From: a virus
Virus record (IMG/VR): IMGVR_UViG_3300029892_000197
Coordinates: 1-39,108 of that record
Length of the DNA: 39,108 bases
Direction: 5' to 3' (one strand)
A model generated the notes under the pieces. The model did no database searches. It was not told the DNA's origin and saw nothing but the letters and a program-made list of their open reading frames with translations. A program made the translations under genes and the position numbers. This document shows positions 7,437 to 15,088 of the stretch, in pieces (position 1 is the first letter of the stretch; every line of letters begins with the position of its first letter).

Positions 7437-9711
7437 TTTCAACGATGCCCCGGTTGAGTTGCCATCTGAGAGCGGGGCGACACGTGAGTCGTTACGGACG
7501 GATCTCGTCGGCCGACTGGAATCCGTACTGGCCACGCTGTTCCCGGCAGGAAAGAAGCGCAAGGGTAAATTCCTCATCGGCGACGTGCTTGGCAGCCCAG
7601 GCGATAGCCTCGAAGTTGTTCTCGATGGCGACAAGGCCGGGCTATGGACGGATCGGGCGACCGGTGATGGCGGTGACATCTTTGATCTGATCGCAGCGCA
7701 TCTGGGTGCAGACGCGCAGACGGAGTTCCCGCGTGTGCTGCAGCATGCTGCTGATCTGCTCGGTCAGTCGCCCCCGGTCCCATCCCGCAAGACCAGGAAG
7801 GAGGTCCCGGTCGATGAACTTGGGCCGGCAACCGCAAAATGGGACTACCTCGATGCGGCTGGCAAACTGATTGCAGTTGTCTACCGCTACGACCCACCTG
7901 GTCGGAAGAAGGAATTCCGACCCTGGGATGCAAAGCGGCGCAAGATGGCTCCCCCCGAGCCGCGCCCTCTCTATAACCAGCCCGGAGTGGCCTTGGCCAG
8001 TCAAGTGGTACTGGTTGAGGGCGAGAAATGCGCGCAGGCCTTGATCGAGGTCGGCATCGTGGCGACCACGGCGATGCACGGCGCGAACGCCCCGGTCGAC
8101 AAAACCGACTGGTTGCCGCTGGCCGGCAAGTCGGTGCTGATCTGGCCTGACCGAGACAAGCCGGGCTGGGAATACGCAACGCAGGCGGCACAAGCCATCC
8201 TCTCGGCGGGGGCCAAGTCCTGCTTCATTCTGTACCCGCCCGAGGAGGCGGCAGAGGGATGGGATGCAGCGGATGCCATCTCAGAGGGATTTGATGTCGC
8301 CGCCTTCCTTGCCCATGGCCCGCGCCTGCAGATGCACGACATCACCGTGGATGCCGAGCCGGTCGCGAGCAGCGACGAATCGGTGTGGGGCACAGAGGAT
8401 GCATTGGCTCTGGCCTTCACCCGGCGTTATCACCGCGACTGGCGCTACGTTTCAACCTGGGGTCGCTGGCTGGTGTGGGATGGCAATCGCTGGCGTACCG
8501 AGGACACGCTGGCCGCCTCCGATCTGATCCGTAGCGTTTGCCGGCATGCCGCCGTGCGTGCCGAGAATCCCAAGGTGGCCGCCAAGCTGGCCAGTGCCAG
8601 TACGGTCGGTGGCGTTGAGCGGCTGTCGCGTGCGGACCGCAGGCATGCGGCCACCACTGAGGAATGGGATGCCGATCCATGGCTGCTCAATACCCCAGGT
8701 GGTGTCGTCGATCTGAAAACCGGCCGCCAGCGCCCACATGATCGTGCTGACCGGATGACGAAAATCACCACGGCCACACCTGGAGGTGACTGCCCGATCT
8801 GGCGTCAGTTCCTCGATGAGGTTACGGGAGGCGATACGGAGTTGCAGAGCTATCTGCAGCGAATGGTCGGCTACGCACTCACCGGGTCGACGCGAGAGCA
8901 TGCGCTGTTTTTCTTGTACGGCACGGGCGCGAATGGCAAGTCGGTGTTCGTGAACACGCTGGCCACCATCCTCGGTGACTACGCGACCAACGCGCCGATG
9001 GACACCTTCATGGAAACGCGCACCGACCGGCATCCGACCGACATGGCAGGGCTGCGCGGTGCACGCTTCGTTGCCGCCATCGAAACCGAACAGGGGCGTC
9101 GCTGGGCCGAATCGAAGGTCAAAAACCTGACCGGGGGCGACAAGATTTCGGCGCGATTCATGCGTCAGGACTTCTTCGAGTTTTTCCCGCAGTTCAAGTT
9201 GTTCGTGGCCGGCAACCACAAGCCGGCGATTCGCAACATCGACGAAGCGATGAAGCGGCGCCTGCACCTGATCCCGTTCACGATCACCGTGCCACCCGAG
9301 CGTCGCGACAAGCATCTGCAGCAAAAATTGCTGGCCGAGCGCGACGGCATCCTAGCCTGGGCGGTGCAGGGCTGCCTCGACTGGCAGCGTCTGGGCCGGC
9401 TTGATCCTCCCCAGCGAGTGGTCGAGGCGACCGAGGAATATTTCGAAGCCGAGGATGCACTGGGGCGTTGGCTGGATGAGTGCTGTGTGCGCGAGCCCAA
9501 TGCCAAGTCGCTGACCGCCGAACTGTTCAACGACTGGAAACAGTGGGCAGAGGCAGCAGGCGAATTCATCGGCTCGCAGCGGCGCTTTTCCGATCTGCTC
9601 ATCACACGCGGCATCGAGAAATGGCGCAACAGCATGGGCGTGCGGGGATTTCAGGGCGTCGGCCTCAAGAACCCGCCCGCGCCTGCTTACACCCCCTATG
9701 CCGACAAATGA
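7429..9711 (+). CDS. Phage primase-helicase, D5/P4 family
   Basis: This 760-residue replication protein has three parts. Residues about 60-185 form an N-terminal region that lacks a cysteine zinc finger. A TOPRIM-type segment follows (VLVEGEKCAQAL near 195, and LIWPDRDKPG near 240). The D5_N domain and SF3/D5-like helicase occupy about 325-660, with Walker A GTGANGKS at 498-505 and the segment FKLFVAGNHKPAIRNIDEAM near 590. It would synthesise primers and unwind the phage origin as in P4 alpha and poxvirus D5. AGGGAGG (7414-7420) precedes the ATG by 8 bp. An inverted-repeat element, a possible origin, lies directly downstream. Confidence 0.92.
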   Translation: MLDFNDAPVELPSESGATRESLRTDLVGRLESVLATLFPAGKKRKGKFLIGDVLGSPGDSLEVVLDGDKAGLWTDRATGDGGDIFDLIAAHLGADAQTEFPRVLQHAADLLGQSPPVPSRKTRKEVPVDELGPATAKWDYLDAAGKLIAVVYRYDPPGRKKEFRPWDAKRRKMAPPEPRPLYNQPGVALASQVVLVEGEKCAQALIEVGIVATTAMHGANAPVDKTDWLPLAGKSVLIWPDRDKPGWEYATQAAQAILSAGAKSCFILYPPEEAAEGWDAADAISEGFDVAAFLAHGPRLQMHDITVDAEPVASSDESVWGTEDALALAFTRRYHRDWRYVSTWGRWLVWDGNRWRTEDTLAASDLIRSVCRHAAVRAENPKVAAKLASASTVGGVERLSRADRRHAATTEEWDADPWLLNTPGGVVDLKTGRQRPHDRADRMTKITTATPGGDCPIWRQFLDEVTGGDTELQSYLQRMVGYALTGSTREHALFFLYGTGANGKSVFVNTLATILGDYATNAPMDTFMETRTDRHPTDMAGLRGARFVAAIETEQGRRWAESKVKNLTGGDKISARFMRQDFFEFFPQFKLFVAGNHKPAIRNIDEAMKRRLHLIPFTITVPPERRDKHLQQKLLAERDGILAWAVQGCLDWQRLGRLDPPQRVVEATEEYFEAEDALGRWLDECCVREPNAKSLTAELFNDWKQWAEAAGEFIGSQRRFSDLLITRGIEKWRNSMGVRGFQGVGLKNPPAPAYTPYADK

Positions 9712-9730
9712 CGCTCATGAAAAACCATCT

Positions 9731-9827
9731 GTCTGACGCAGCCGACGCTCTTTCACGTAACTCGCCACACGTGTGCGCGTGCGCGCCTCATGGAATGTTT
9801 CGACAAACCGTGTCGGCTGCGTCAGAC
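9731..9827. repeat. 16-bp inverted repeat with Z-DNA-prone core, candidate origin
   Basis: GTCTGACGCAGCCGAC (9731-9746) and GTCGGCTGCGTCAGAC (9812-9827) are perfect inverted copies separated by 65 bp. Inside the spacer lies a 21-bp strictly alternating pyrimidine-purine tract (9766-9786) beginning with the 10-bp palindrome CACACGTGTG (9766-9775). Such tracts favour Z-DNA. The element fills the gap between primase and resolvase, a typical place for a phage origin or a structured RNA. The resolvase reading frame remains open across it, so part of it could be translated if an upstream start is used. Confidence 0.7.
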
Positions 9828-9851
9828 CGAAAGCAAGAAAGGACTGAACAT

Positions 9852-10313
9852 ATGAACACGACGATCCTGGCCCTTGATTTGGGTACCAACACAGGCTGGG
9901 CTGTCCGCCTCAAGGACGGCCAGATCATCAGTGACACGGAGACCTTTCGGCCTCAGCGCTTCGAGGGAGGAGGCATGCGCTATCTGCGCTTCAAGCGGTG
10001 GCTCACGGAGATCAAGCAATCTGGCGAAATCGATGCCGTTTACTTCGAGGAGGTGCGACGCCACGTCGGTGTCGATGCCGCTCATGCCTATGGTGGTTTC
10101 CTGGCCACGCTTACTGCATGGTGCGAGCACCACCAGATCCCGTACCAGGGCGTGCCGGTCGGCACGATCAAGAAGCACGCGACCGGCAAGGGTAATGCGG
10201 GCAAGGACGAGATGATCCTCGCCGCCCAGTCACGGGGTCACGATCCCAAAGACGACAACGAAGCCGATGCTCTGGCACTGCTCCACTGGGCTATCGAGAC
10301 ACAGGAGGTGTGA
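9852..10313 (+). CDS. RuvC-like Holliday junction resolvase
   Basis: This 153-residue protein has the RNase H-like RuvC fold. The first strand is ILALDLGTNTGWA (catalytic Asp9), the second acidic motif is YFEEV (Glu66/67), and the C-terminal motif is DDNEADALAL (Asp135, Asp139). It would cleave four-way junctions or branched replication intermediates before packaging. The ATG at 9852 is chosen because the fold normally begins within a few residues of the start and AAAGGA lies about 9 bp upstream. The frame is open back to 9480, so longer products running through the inverted repeat are possible but unlikely. Confidence 0.88.
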   Translation: MNTTILALDLGTNTGWAVRLKDGQIISDTETFRPQRFEGGGMRYLRFKRWLTEIKQSGEIDAVYFEEVRRHVGVDAAHAYGGFLATLTAWCEHHQIPYQGVPVGTIKKHATGKGNAGKDEMILAAQSRGHDPKDDNEADALALLHWAIETQEV

Positions 10314-10314
10314 G

Positions 10315-10515
10315 GTGAAGATCTCCATTCCTCCTTACCGCTGCCCACTCGGGCGCAGCACTTCGCGGGAAGAACCCGAGGACATTAAACGTCAGGGTTG
10401 GCGCGATCAACACATCCTGGTTATCGCTGAAAACGATGATCGGTTGGATTTCATGGAACGTGAGTTCGTCCGGCAACTGGGCGAGCGCCTGTATGGGGAG
10501 AAGCGCCGTGCTTGA
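10315..10515 (+). CDS. Small phage protein, function unknown
   Basis: This 66-residue protein has no recognised domain; it is charged, with a predicted helix over residues about 42-62. The start is GTG at 10315, with AGGAGG within 10301-10310 and one base after the resolvase stop. Its 3' end overlaps the DUF6362 gene by 8 bp. Good ribosome binding site and tight packing support it as a real gene. Confidence 0.6.
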   Translation: MKISIPPYRCPLGRSTSREEPEDIKRQGWRDQHILVIAENDDRLDFMEREFVRQLGERLYGEKRRA

Positions 10516-10906
10516 GTGGACAATCGAGATCGTGGCAGAACGCTTTGCCGAAGCGGCTGAAGCCAGTCGGCGACTGCCCAGGGTCACCGTCCAAGGCTAC
10601 TTCAACGTGTGGCCGGCATTTGCCAGGGATGCTTGGGAGACCTACCCAGACGAAGAGCATGTCTATCGCCCCTTGCCACCATCACCTCAGGCCATCGAGC
10701 AAATGCTGGAGACGATGCGTTGGGTGCAGTGGCTCGAAGTCGAACAGCGTCATCTGATCTGGATGCGCGCCAAGCACTACGAATGGAAGTTCATCTGTCG
10801 CCGCTTCGGCTGCGAGCGCACGACCGCTTGGCGGCGGTGGCAACGTGCACTGCAGGTCGTTGTCGAACGACTCAATGAGCAGACGCATCGCACGGTAGTA
10901 TTTTGA
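10508..10906 (+). CDS. DUF6362 family protein, possible late regulator
   Basis: This 132-residue protein matches what I recall of DUF6362: an N-terminal segment ending RLPRVTVQGYFNVWPAFARD and a C-terminal HTH (WKFICRRFGCERTTAWRRW, about residues 93-112) like a sigma region 4 or ArpU-type helix-turn-helix. It is the last early gene before the packaging region, the position of late-gene activators and antiterminators in many phages, so late regulation is a fair inference. The start is GTG 10508 with GGGGAG (10495-10500) 7 bp upstream; no ATG fits the conserved N terminus. Confidence 0.75.
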   Translation: MLEWTIEIVAERFAEAAEASRRLPRVTVQGYFNVWPAFARDAWETYPDEEHVYRPLPPSPQAIEQMLETMRWVQWLEVEQRHLIWMRAKHYEWKFICRRFGCERTTAWRRWQRALQVVVERLNEQTHRTVVF

Positions 10907-11139
10907 AGTGATTTGGCGTGCGTGAGCGTGACACAGAGGCAGGCAGCGGCAATCAGCGGTTTTTGGCCCTGCAACATCAACCCCGAAAATTGGATAGCAT
11001 GACAGCTATGATCTGGCGAGCGGTGTGGGTGTGATGCCTACATCGCTTCCGGTCAGAAATTCGACGGGTCCTTCCTGTCAAAAAGCCCATGCGGGAGGCG
11101 CGAGCCCGGCATTTCGCTACCGTCTGACCGCAAATTGAG

Positions 11140-11182
11140 GTTACCAGTTACCACCCTGGTTACCACCTGAACCGAGTTACCA
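11140..11182 (+). repeat. Four iteron-like GTTACCA repeats
   Basis: GTTACCA begins at 11140, 11147, 11159 and 11176, so the spacing grows 7, 12, 17 bp. The last three copies extend to GTTACCACC and two of them to GTTACCACCCT. Clustered short direct repeats upstream of a gene are typical of binding sites for a regulator or replication protein, but here the binding protein is unknown. Confidence 0.6.
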
Positions 11183-11192
11183 CCCTTTGATG

Positions 11193-11211
11193 ACCCGCCC
11201 CTGTGGCGGGT
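11193..11211 (+). terminator. Hairpin just upstream of the first methyltransferase
   Basis: ACCCGCC (11193-11199) pairs with GGCGGGT (11205-11211) around a 5-nt loop and is followed by TCTTGCATTT. It is terminator-like with a weak T tract. It ends only 12 bp before the methyltransferase ATG, so it could also act as an attenuator or hide the ribosome binding site. Confidence 0.65.
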
Positions 11212-11223
11212 TCTTGCATTTCT

Positions 11224-12621
11224 ATGACCGAACAACTGCGCGTCGAGTATCGCAAGATCGAGACGCTGATCCCTTTTGCCCGCAATCCGCGCACGCATTC
11301 CGAGGCGCAGATCGCCAAGCTGGCCTCCAGCATCGTCGAGTTCGGCTGGACACAGCCCATCCTCGTCGACGGCGCCAACGGCATCATTGCCGGCCACGGC
11401 CGACTGGCGGCAGCGCGCAAGCTGGATCTGCCGGAAGTGCCGGTCATCGAACTCGGCCACCTCAACGCGGCACAGAAGCGGGCTTACGTGATTGCCGACA
11501 ACCGACTGGCGCTGGATGCCGGGTGGGATGAGGAACTGCTTTCGCTGGAACTGGCCGAGTTGTCCGAGGCGGGTTACGACCTGCCCATGACCGGCTTTAC
11601 CAACGAGGAGATCGAGGAACTGCTGGTTGGGGCAGAACAAGCTCTTCAGGATGAGCCCTCGGATGAAACCGAAGATGATGCTGCCGACGAGGTTCCCGAT
11701 ACCTCGGCTAACCCAGTCTCACGCCCTGGCGATATCTGGCAGATCGGCGCGCACCGCGTCATCTGCGGCGATGCCACCGATCTGACCGTTATCCGAACGC
11801 TGATGGCCGGCGAGCAGGCCTCCCTGTGCTTCACTTCGCCACCCTATGGCAATCAGCGGGACTACACGAACACCATCATTGATTGGGATGTCCTGATGCG
11901 GGGCGTCTTCGCCAACCTGCCGATGGCCACCAACGGCCAGGTGCTGGTCAATCTTGGCCTCATCCATCGTGACAACGAAGTCATCCCGTACTGGGACGGC
12001 TGGATCGACTGGATGCGTACCCAGGGATGGCGACGTTTTGCCTGGTACGTCTGGGACCAAGGACCGGGATTGCCCGGAGACTGGAATGGCCGGCTGGCTC
12101 CGTCCTTCGAATTTGTCTTCCACTTCAACCGCCAGGCACGTCAGGCAAACAAGATCGTGCCCTGCAAATTTGCCGGTCAGGAAACCCATCTGCGCAAGGA
12201 CGGCAGTTCGACAGCCATGCGCAAAGCTGATGGCACGATCGGGGGCTGGACCGCTGCCGGTCAGCCGACGCAGGAGACCAAGATTCCAGATTCCGTGATC
12301 CGCATCATGCGGCACAAAGGCAAGATCGGGCAGGACATCGATCACCCGGCCGTGTTCCCGGTGGCGCTGCCCCAGTTCATTCTGGAGGCCTACACCGATG
12401 CCGGCGATATCGTCTTCGAACCCTTCTGCGGTTCGGGCACGACCCTGCTGGCGGGAGAGCGCACCGGCCGAAAGGTACGGGCGACCGAGATTGCCCCCGA
12501 ATATGTGGATGTCGCCGTGAAGCGCTTCCAGCAGAACTTTCCCGAGGTGCCGGTGACGCTCGTGGCGACGGGACAGACCTTCTCGGCGGTGGCCAGCGAA
12601 CGTCTGGGAGGTGCGGCATGA
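11224..12621 (+). CDS. ParB-domain/DNA methyltransferase fusion, SPPY type
   Basis: This 465-residue protein joins an N-terminal ParB/Srx-like domain (about 5-100, with NPRTHSEAQIAKL and GIIAGHGRLAAARKL) to a beta-class DNA methyltransferase. Motif IV is TSPPYGNQ (SPPY at 205-208) and motif I is FCGSGT (401-406), so the order is IV, target recognition, I. SPPY is most often found in N4-cytosine enzymes, so N4-methylcytosine is the likely product, though not certain. No restriction enzyme lies nearby, so it is an orphan, probably protecting phage DNA. ATG 11224 has no clear Shine-Dalgarno; GTG 11203 is an alternative inside the upstream hairpin. Confidence 0.9.
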   Translation: MTEQLRVEYRKIETLIPFARNPRTHSEAQIAKLASSIVEFGWTQPILVDGANGIIAGHGRLAAARKLDLPEVPVIELGHLNAAQKRAYVIADNRLALDAGWDEELLSLELAELSEAGYDLPMTGFTNEEIEELLVGAEQALQDEPSDETEDDAADEVPDTSANPVSRPGDIWQIGAHRVICGDATDLTVIRTLMAGEQASLCFTSPPYGNQRDYTNTIIDWDVLMRGVFANLPMATNGQVLVNLGLIHRDNEVIPYWDGWIDWMRTQGWRRFAWYVWDQGPGLPGDWNGRLAPSFEFVFHFNRQARQANKIVPCKFAGQETHLRKDGSSTAMRKADGTIGGWTAAGQPTQETKIPDSVIRIMRHKGKIGQDIDHPAVFPVALPQFILEAYTDAGDIVFEPFCGSGTTLLAGERTGRKVRATEIAPEYVDVAVKRFQQNFPEVPVTLVATGQTFSAVASERLGGAA

Positions 12622-13964
12622 CGATTTCCTGGCTTGCCGACAAGATCGAACAATGGCCGACGGCCAAGCTGGTGCCGTATGCCCGCAACTCCCGCACGCA
12701 CTCGGAAGCCCAAGTTGCCCAGATCGCGGCGTCGATCGCCGAGTTCGGTTTCACCAACCCGATCCTGGCCGGCGGCGATGGTGTCATCGTGGCGGGGCAT
12801 GGCCGTCTGGCCGCTGCACAGAAACTCGGTCTGGCCATGGTGCCGGTCGTGGTGCTAGACCATCTGACGCCCACCCAACGCCGGGCCCTGGTGATCGCGG
12901 ACAACCGCATCGCCGAGAACGCCGGCTGGGACGAGGCGATGCTGCAGGTGGAACTGGCCGCGTTGCAGGACGATCAATTCGACCTGGCTCTGACCGGCTT
13001 CGATGCCGACGCCCTGGCCGATCTACTGGTGGGAGAGGAAACCACTACCGAAGGCGACACCGACGAGGATGCGGTTCCGGACGGGTCCGGCACCGTCGTA
13101 TCCCGGGCGGGCGACGTCTGGATCTGTGGTGAGCACCGGGTGATCTGTGGTGATGCGACCGATGTCGATGCCTACGCGATGGTGCTCGGCGACAAGATTG
13201 CCGACATGGTCTTCACCGATCCGCCGTACAACGTCAATTACGCCAACTCGGCCAAGGACAGGATGCGCGGCAAGGATCGTGCGATCCTCAACGACAATCT
13301 GGGCGATGGTTTCTACGATTTCCTGCTGGCAGCATTGACGCCTACCGTAGCGCATTGCCAGGGCGGCATCTACGTCGCCATGTCGTCGAGCGAACTCGAC
13401 CGACTGCAGGCGGCGTTCCGTGCAGCCGGTGGCCACTGGTCGACCTTCGTCATCTGGGCCAAGAACACTTTTACCCTGGGTCGGGCCGACTACCAGCGCC
13501 AGTACGAACCAATTCTCTACGGCTGGCCCGAGGGCGCCGATCGTCACTGGTGCGGAGATCGCGACCAGGGCGACGTCTGGCAGATCAAGAAGCCGCAGAA
13601 GAACGATCTGCACCCGACTATGAAGCCGGTGGAACTGGTGGAACGGGCGATTCGGAATTCCAGTCGCCCGGGGGATGTGGTGATGGATCCCTTCGGTGGG
13701 TCAGGCACCACGATGATCGCGGCCCACAAGTCAGGCCGCAAAGCGCGGCTGATCGAACTGGATCCGAAGTACGTCGATGTGATCGTTCGCCGCTGGCAGG
13801 ACTATGCCGGAGCGAAGGCCATCAGGCTGTCCGATGGCGTGGCATTCGACGCGCTGTCAGTCGGTGGGGAACTCCGGCAGGAGGTCGCCGCTGGTGATGT
13901 CGGCGAAGTAAGTGACGTTGCCGAATTCGCCGGGGTCATCGGCGAGGATGACGCCGCCGACTGA
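12618..13964 (+). CDS. ParB-domain/DNA N6-adenine methyltransferase fusion, DPPY type
   Basis: This 448-residue protein repeats the layout of its neighbour: a ParB-like domain (about 10-100, with NSRTHSEAQVAQIAASI and GVIVAGHGRLAAAQKL) and a beta-class methyltransferase with DPPY at 201-204 and FGGSGT at 359-364. DPPY points to N6-adenine methylation. It starts by ATGA overlap with the upstream gene and has GGGAGG before the ATG, so the two are co-expressed. The last 35 residues, after the conserved core ends near residue 412, are encoded antisense to the minus-strand gene at 13857-14063 and look unlike the family; this tail may be non-native. Confidence 0.9.
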   Translation: MTISWLADKIEQWPTAKLVPYARNSRTHSEAQVAQIAASIAEFGFTNPILAGGDGVIVAGHGRLAAAQKLGLAMVPVVVLDHLTPTQRRALVIADNRIAENAGWDEAMLQVELAALQDDQFDLALTGFDADALADLLVGEETTTEGDTDEDAVPDGSGTVVSRAGDVWICGEHRVICGDATDVDAYAMVLGDKIADMVFTDPPYNVNYANSAKDRMRGKDRAILNDNLGDGFYDFLLAALTPTVAHCQGGIYVAMSSSELDRLQAAFRAAGGHWSTFVIWAKNTFTLGRADYQRQYEPILYGWPEGADRHWCGDRDQGDVWQIKKPQKNDLHPTMKPVELVERAIRNSSRPGDVVMDPFGGSGTTMIAAHKSGRKARLIELDPKYVDVIVRRWQDYAGAKAIRLSDGVAFDALSVGGELRQEVAAGDVGEVSDVAEFAGVIGEDDAAD

Positions 13965-14063
13965 CTGGATTGCCACGCCGTACTTGCGGGTGAGCTTGGT
14001 CAGTTCGGCGATGAATTTGTCGTAGTTGGCTTCGAGTTGCGGGGTGGTGACGACGGCGGCCAT
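13857..14063 (-). CDS. Small conserved-looking phage protein, function unknown
   Basis: This 68-residue minus-strand protein reads as a real protein: a helical first half with a TKLTRKYGVAIQSVGGVILA segment and a beta-like, acidic end. AAGGAGA lies 6 bp before its ATG (14063). It is 10 bp downstream of the gene at 14074-14451 and so shares its transcript. Its 3' 108 bp overlap the methyltransferase 3' end on the other strand. No function is recognised. Confidence 0.7.
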   Translation of the reverse strand: MAAVVTTPQLEANYDKFIAELTKLTRKYGVAIQSVGGVILADDPGEFGNVTYFADITSGDLLPEFPTD

Positions 14064-14073
14064 GGTGATCTCC

Positions 14074-14451
14074 TTACGCGGCTTCGGCTTCGAAGGACTC
14101 GTCAGTCACTTCGCAGTGGATCACGAAGCCAGTCAGGTAAGGCAGCCCCTTGGGGATGCCGTAGTCCTTGCTGGTCTGGCGGCCAATCGTCCAGCCCATC
14201 CACCGCGTTACTGCGGCGTCGATGGCTTGCTGGATCGTGTGGCCCCGGAGCATCTCGTTGAGGACGTCGTCGGCAAAGTGGCGTCCGTGGCGGCTGTCGA
14301 GGAACAGTCTGACCGACTCGAGGGGCTGGTGGGTGGCGTCCGAGATCGCGGTCATCGCGATCGGCCAGGCTGCTGCCGCGTTGTCGTTCATCGTGCCAAA
14401 AAACCCCCAGGCTTCGTTCTGGGTGGCGGGGATGGTTTGCTGGGTGGTCAT
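14074..14451 (-). CDS. Phage accessory protein, function unknown
   Basis: This 125-residue protein contains NEAWGFFGTMND, then AWPIAMTAISDATHQPLESV and FLDSRHGRHFADDVLNEML. It looks mostly alpha-helical, without membrane segments or known catalytic motifs. The ATG at 14451 has AAGGAGA 7 bp upstream, which rules against the longer frame to 14589. A copy of the repeated upstream element lies at 14465-14516. Proteins like this occur in proteobacterial prophages and islands as accessory genes; I cannot name a function. Confidence 0.7.
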   Translation of the reverse strand: MTTQQTIPATQNEAWGFFGTMNDNAAAAWPIAMTAISDATHQPLESVRLFLDSRHGRHFADDVLNEMLRGHTIQQAIDAAVTRWMGWTIGRQTSKDYGIPKGLPYLTGFVIHCEVTDESFEAEAA

Positions 14452-14464
14452 TTCTGTCTCCTTG

Positions 14465-14516
14465 GTTGATCGTTGCGACACCCGTATGAACGCGCTGTTT
14501 GATTGAAAAGCCAAGC
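14465..14516 (-). promoter_or_regulatory. Upstream repeat, copy 1
   Basis: This 52-bp copy is 47/52 identical to copy 2 (15017-15068). On the minus strand the conserved core reads GCTTGGCTTT, seven variable bases, then AACAGCGCGTTCAT, starting about 65 bp before the ATG of the 14451 gene. It probably holds a promoter or a regulator site shared by the cluster. No good sigma-70 match is visible. Confidence 0.75.
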
Positions 14517-14536
14517 TATTTATCGCAGAAGTTGAA

Positions 14537-15001
14537 TCAATTTTCCGAGGCGATCTGGTCGAGTAGTGCCATCGCCTGGTGGTCGCCACTCAACGCGATG
14601 CGCAGGGTGCGCAGTGCTTGGTCGATGCTGACTTCGGACCGGCGATTGTCGAGCAGCCAGCGGATCGCATTGGCCTGGTCGTTGCCGGATTTTGGCGAGT
14701 CAATCGCCACCCCGACGTACCGCCCGTAGCTGCCGCCGGAAGGATCGACGTAGAGGGTAATGCGGCCGGGGGCGCTGACCTCTACGACTTGCCGGTGGCC
14801 ATTTGCGTGGCCGCCGCGTCCAGTGAGCCAATCGCGGTCCTCCAGCAGGGTGTTGGCGAAGGTGTCGTACTCGGCGGTAGTCAGTTCCTTGCGGAGCTCG
14901 ATGTTGATCGACTCGGGCGGTGCGCTCGGGTCAGTGTTGTGAAGTACCTCATCGAGGCTGCAGGGCTTGCGGGTAAAGCGGGCGCGGATGGTGGTGGTCA
15001 T
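14537..15001 (-). CDS. Phage accessory protein, function unknown
   Basis: This 154-residue protein starts MTTTIRARFTRKPCSLDEVL; residues about 60-105 are beta-rich and Gly-rich (DWLTGRGGHANGHRQVVEV), and the C-terminal third is helical (NAIRWLLDNRRSEVSIDQAL). No family was recognised. The start at 15001 is chosen because GGAGA lies about 6 bp upstream and copy 2 of the repeat lies just beyond; the longer frame to 15208 would read through that repeat. It is a one-gene transcription unit in the cluster. Confidence 0.7.
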   Translation of the reverse strand: MTTTIRARFTRKPCSLDEVLHNTDPSAPPESINIELRKELTTAEYDTFANTLLEDRDWLTGRGGHANGHRQVVEVSAPGRITLYVDPSGGSYGRYVGVAIDSPKSGNDQANAIRWLLDNRRSEVSIDQALRTLRIALSGDHQAMALLDQIASEN

Positions 15002-15016
15002 GGTGGTCTCCGGTGA

Positions 15017-15068
15017 GTTGATTGTTGTGACATCCGCATGAACGCGCTGTTTGATTGAGAAGCCAAGC
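15017..15068 (-). promoter_or_regulatory. Upstream repeat, copy 2
   Basis: This is the second 52-bp copy, with five mismatches to copy 1, four of them T/C changes. It lies 16 bp before the ATG at 15001 (minus strand), which is almost the same distance from the start as copy 1 has from its gene. Confidence 0.75.
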
Positions 15069-15088
15069 GCTTTCTGAATCATTTTTTT

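Larger units (their letters stand above)
10907..11223. other. 317-bp non-coding region between early genes and methyltransferases
   Basis: I see no convincing gene here. The stretch holds four GTTACCA repeats (11140-11182), a terminator-like hairpin (11193-11211), a small palindromic patch around ATAGC/GCTAT (10993-11008), and a T5 run at 10963-10967. It is the largest plus-strand gap in the window and lies at the early/late boundary, so it may hold a late promoter, regulatory sites or a packaging signal; none can be assigned with confidence. Confidence 0.5.

Noticed and set aside
11140-11182. CRISPR-like array
   Set aside because: Repeats are 7 bp with 0-10 bp between them, and no cas gene is present; the Cas4-like nuclease at 6487 is part of the recombination operon.
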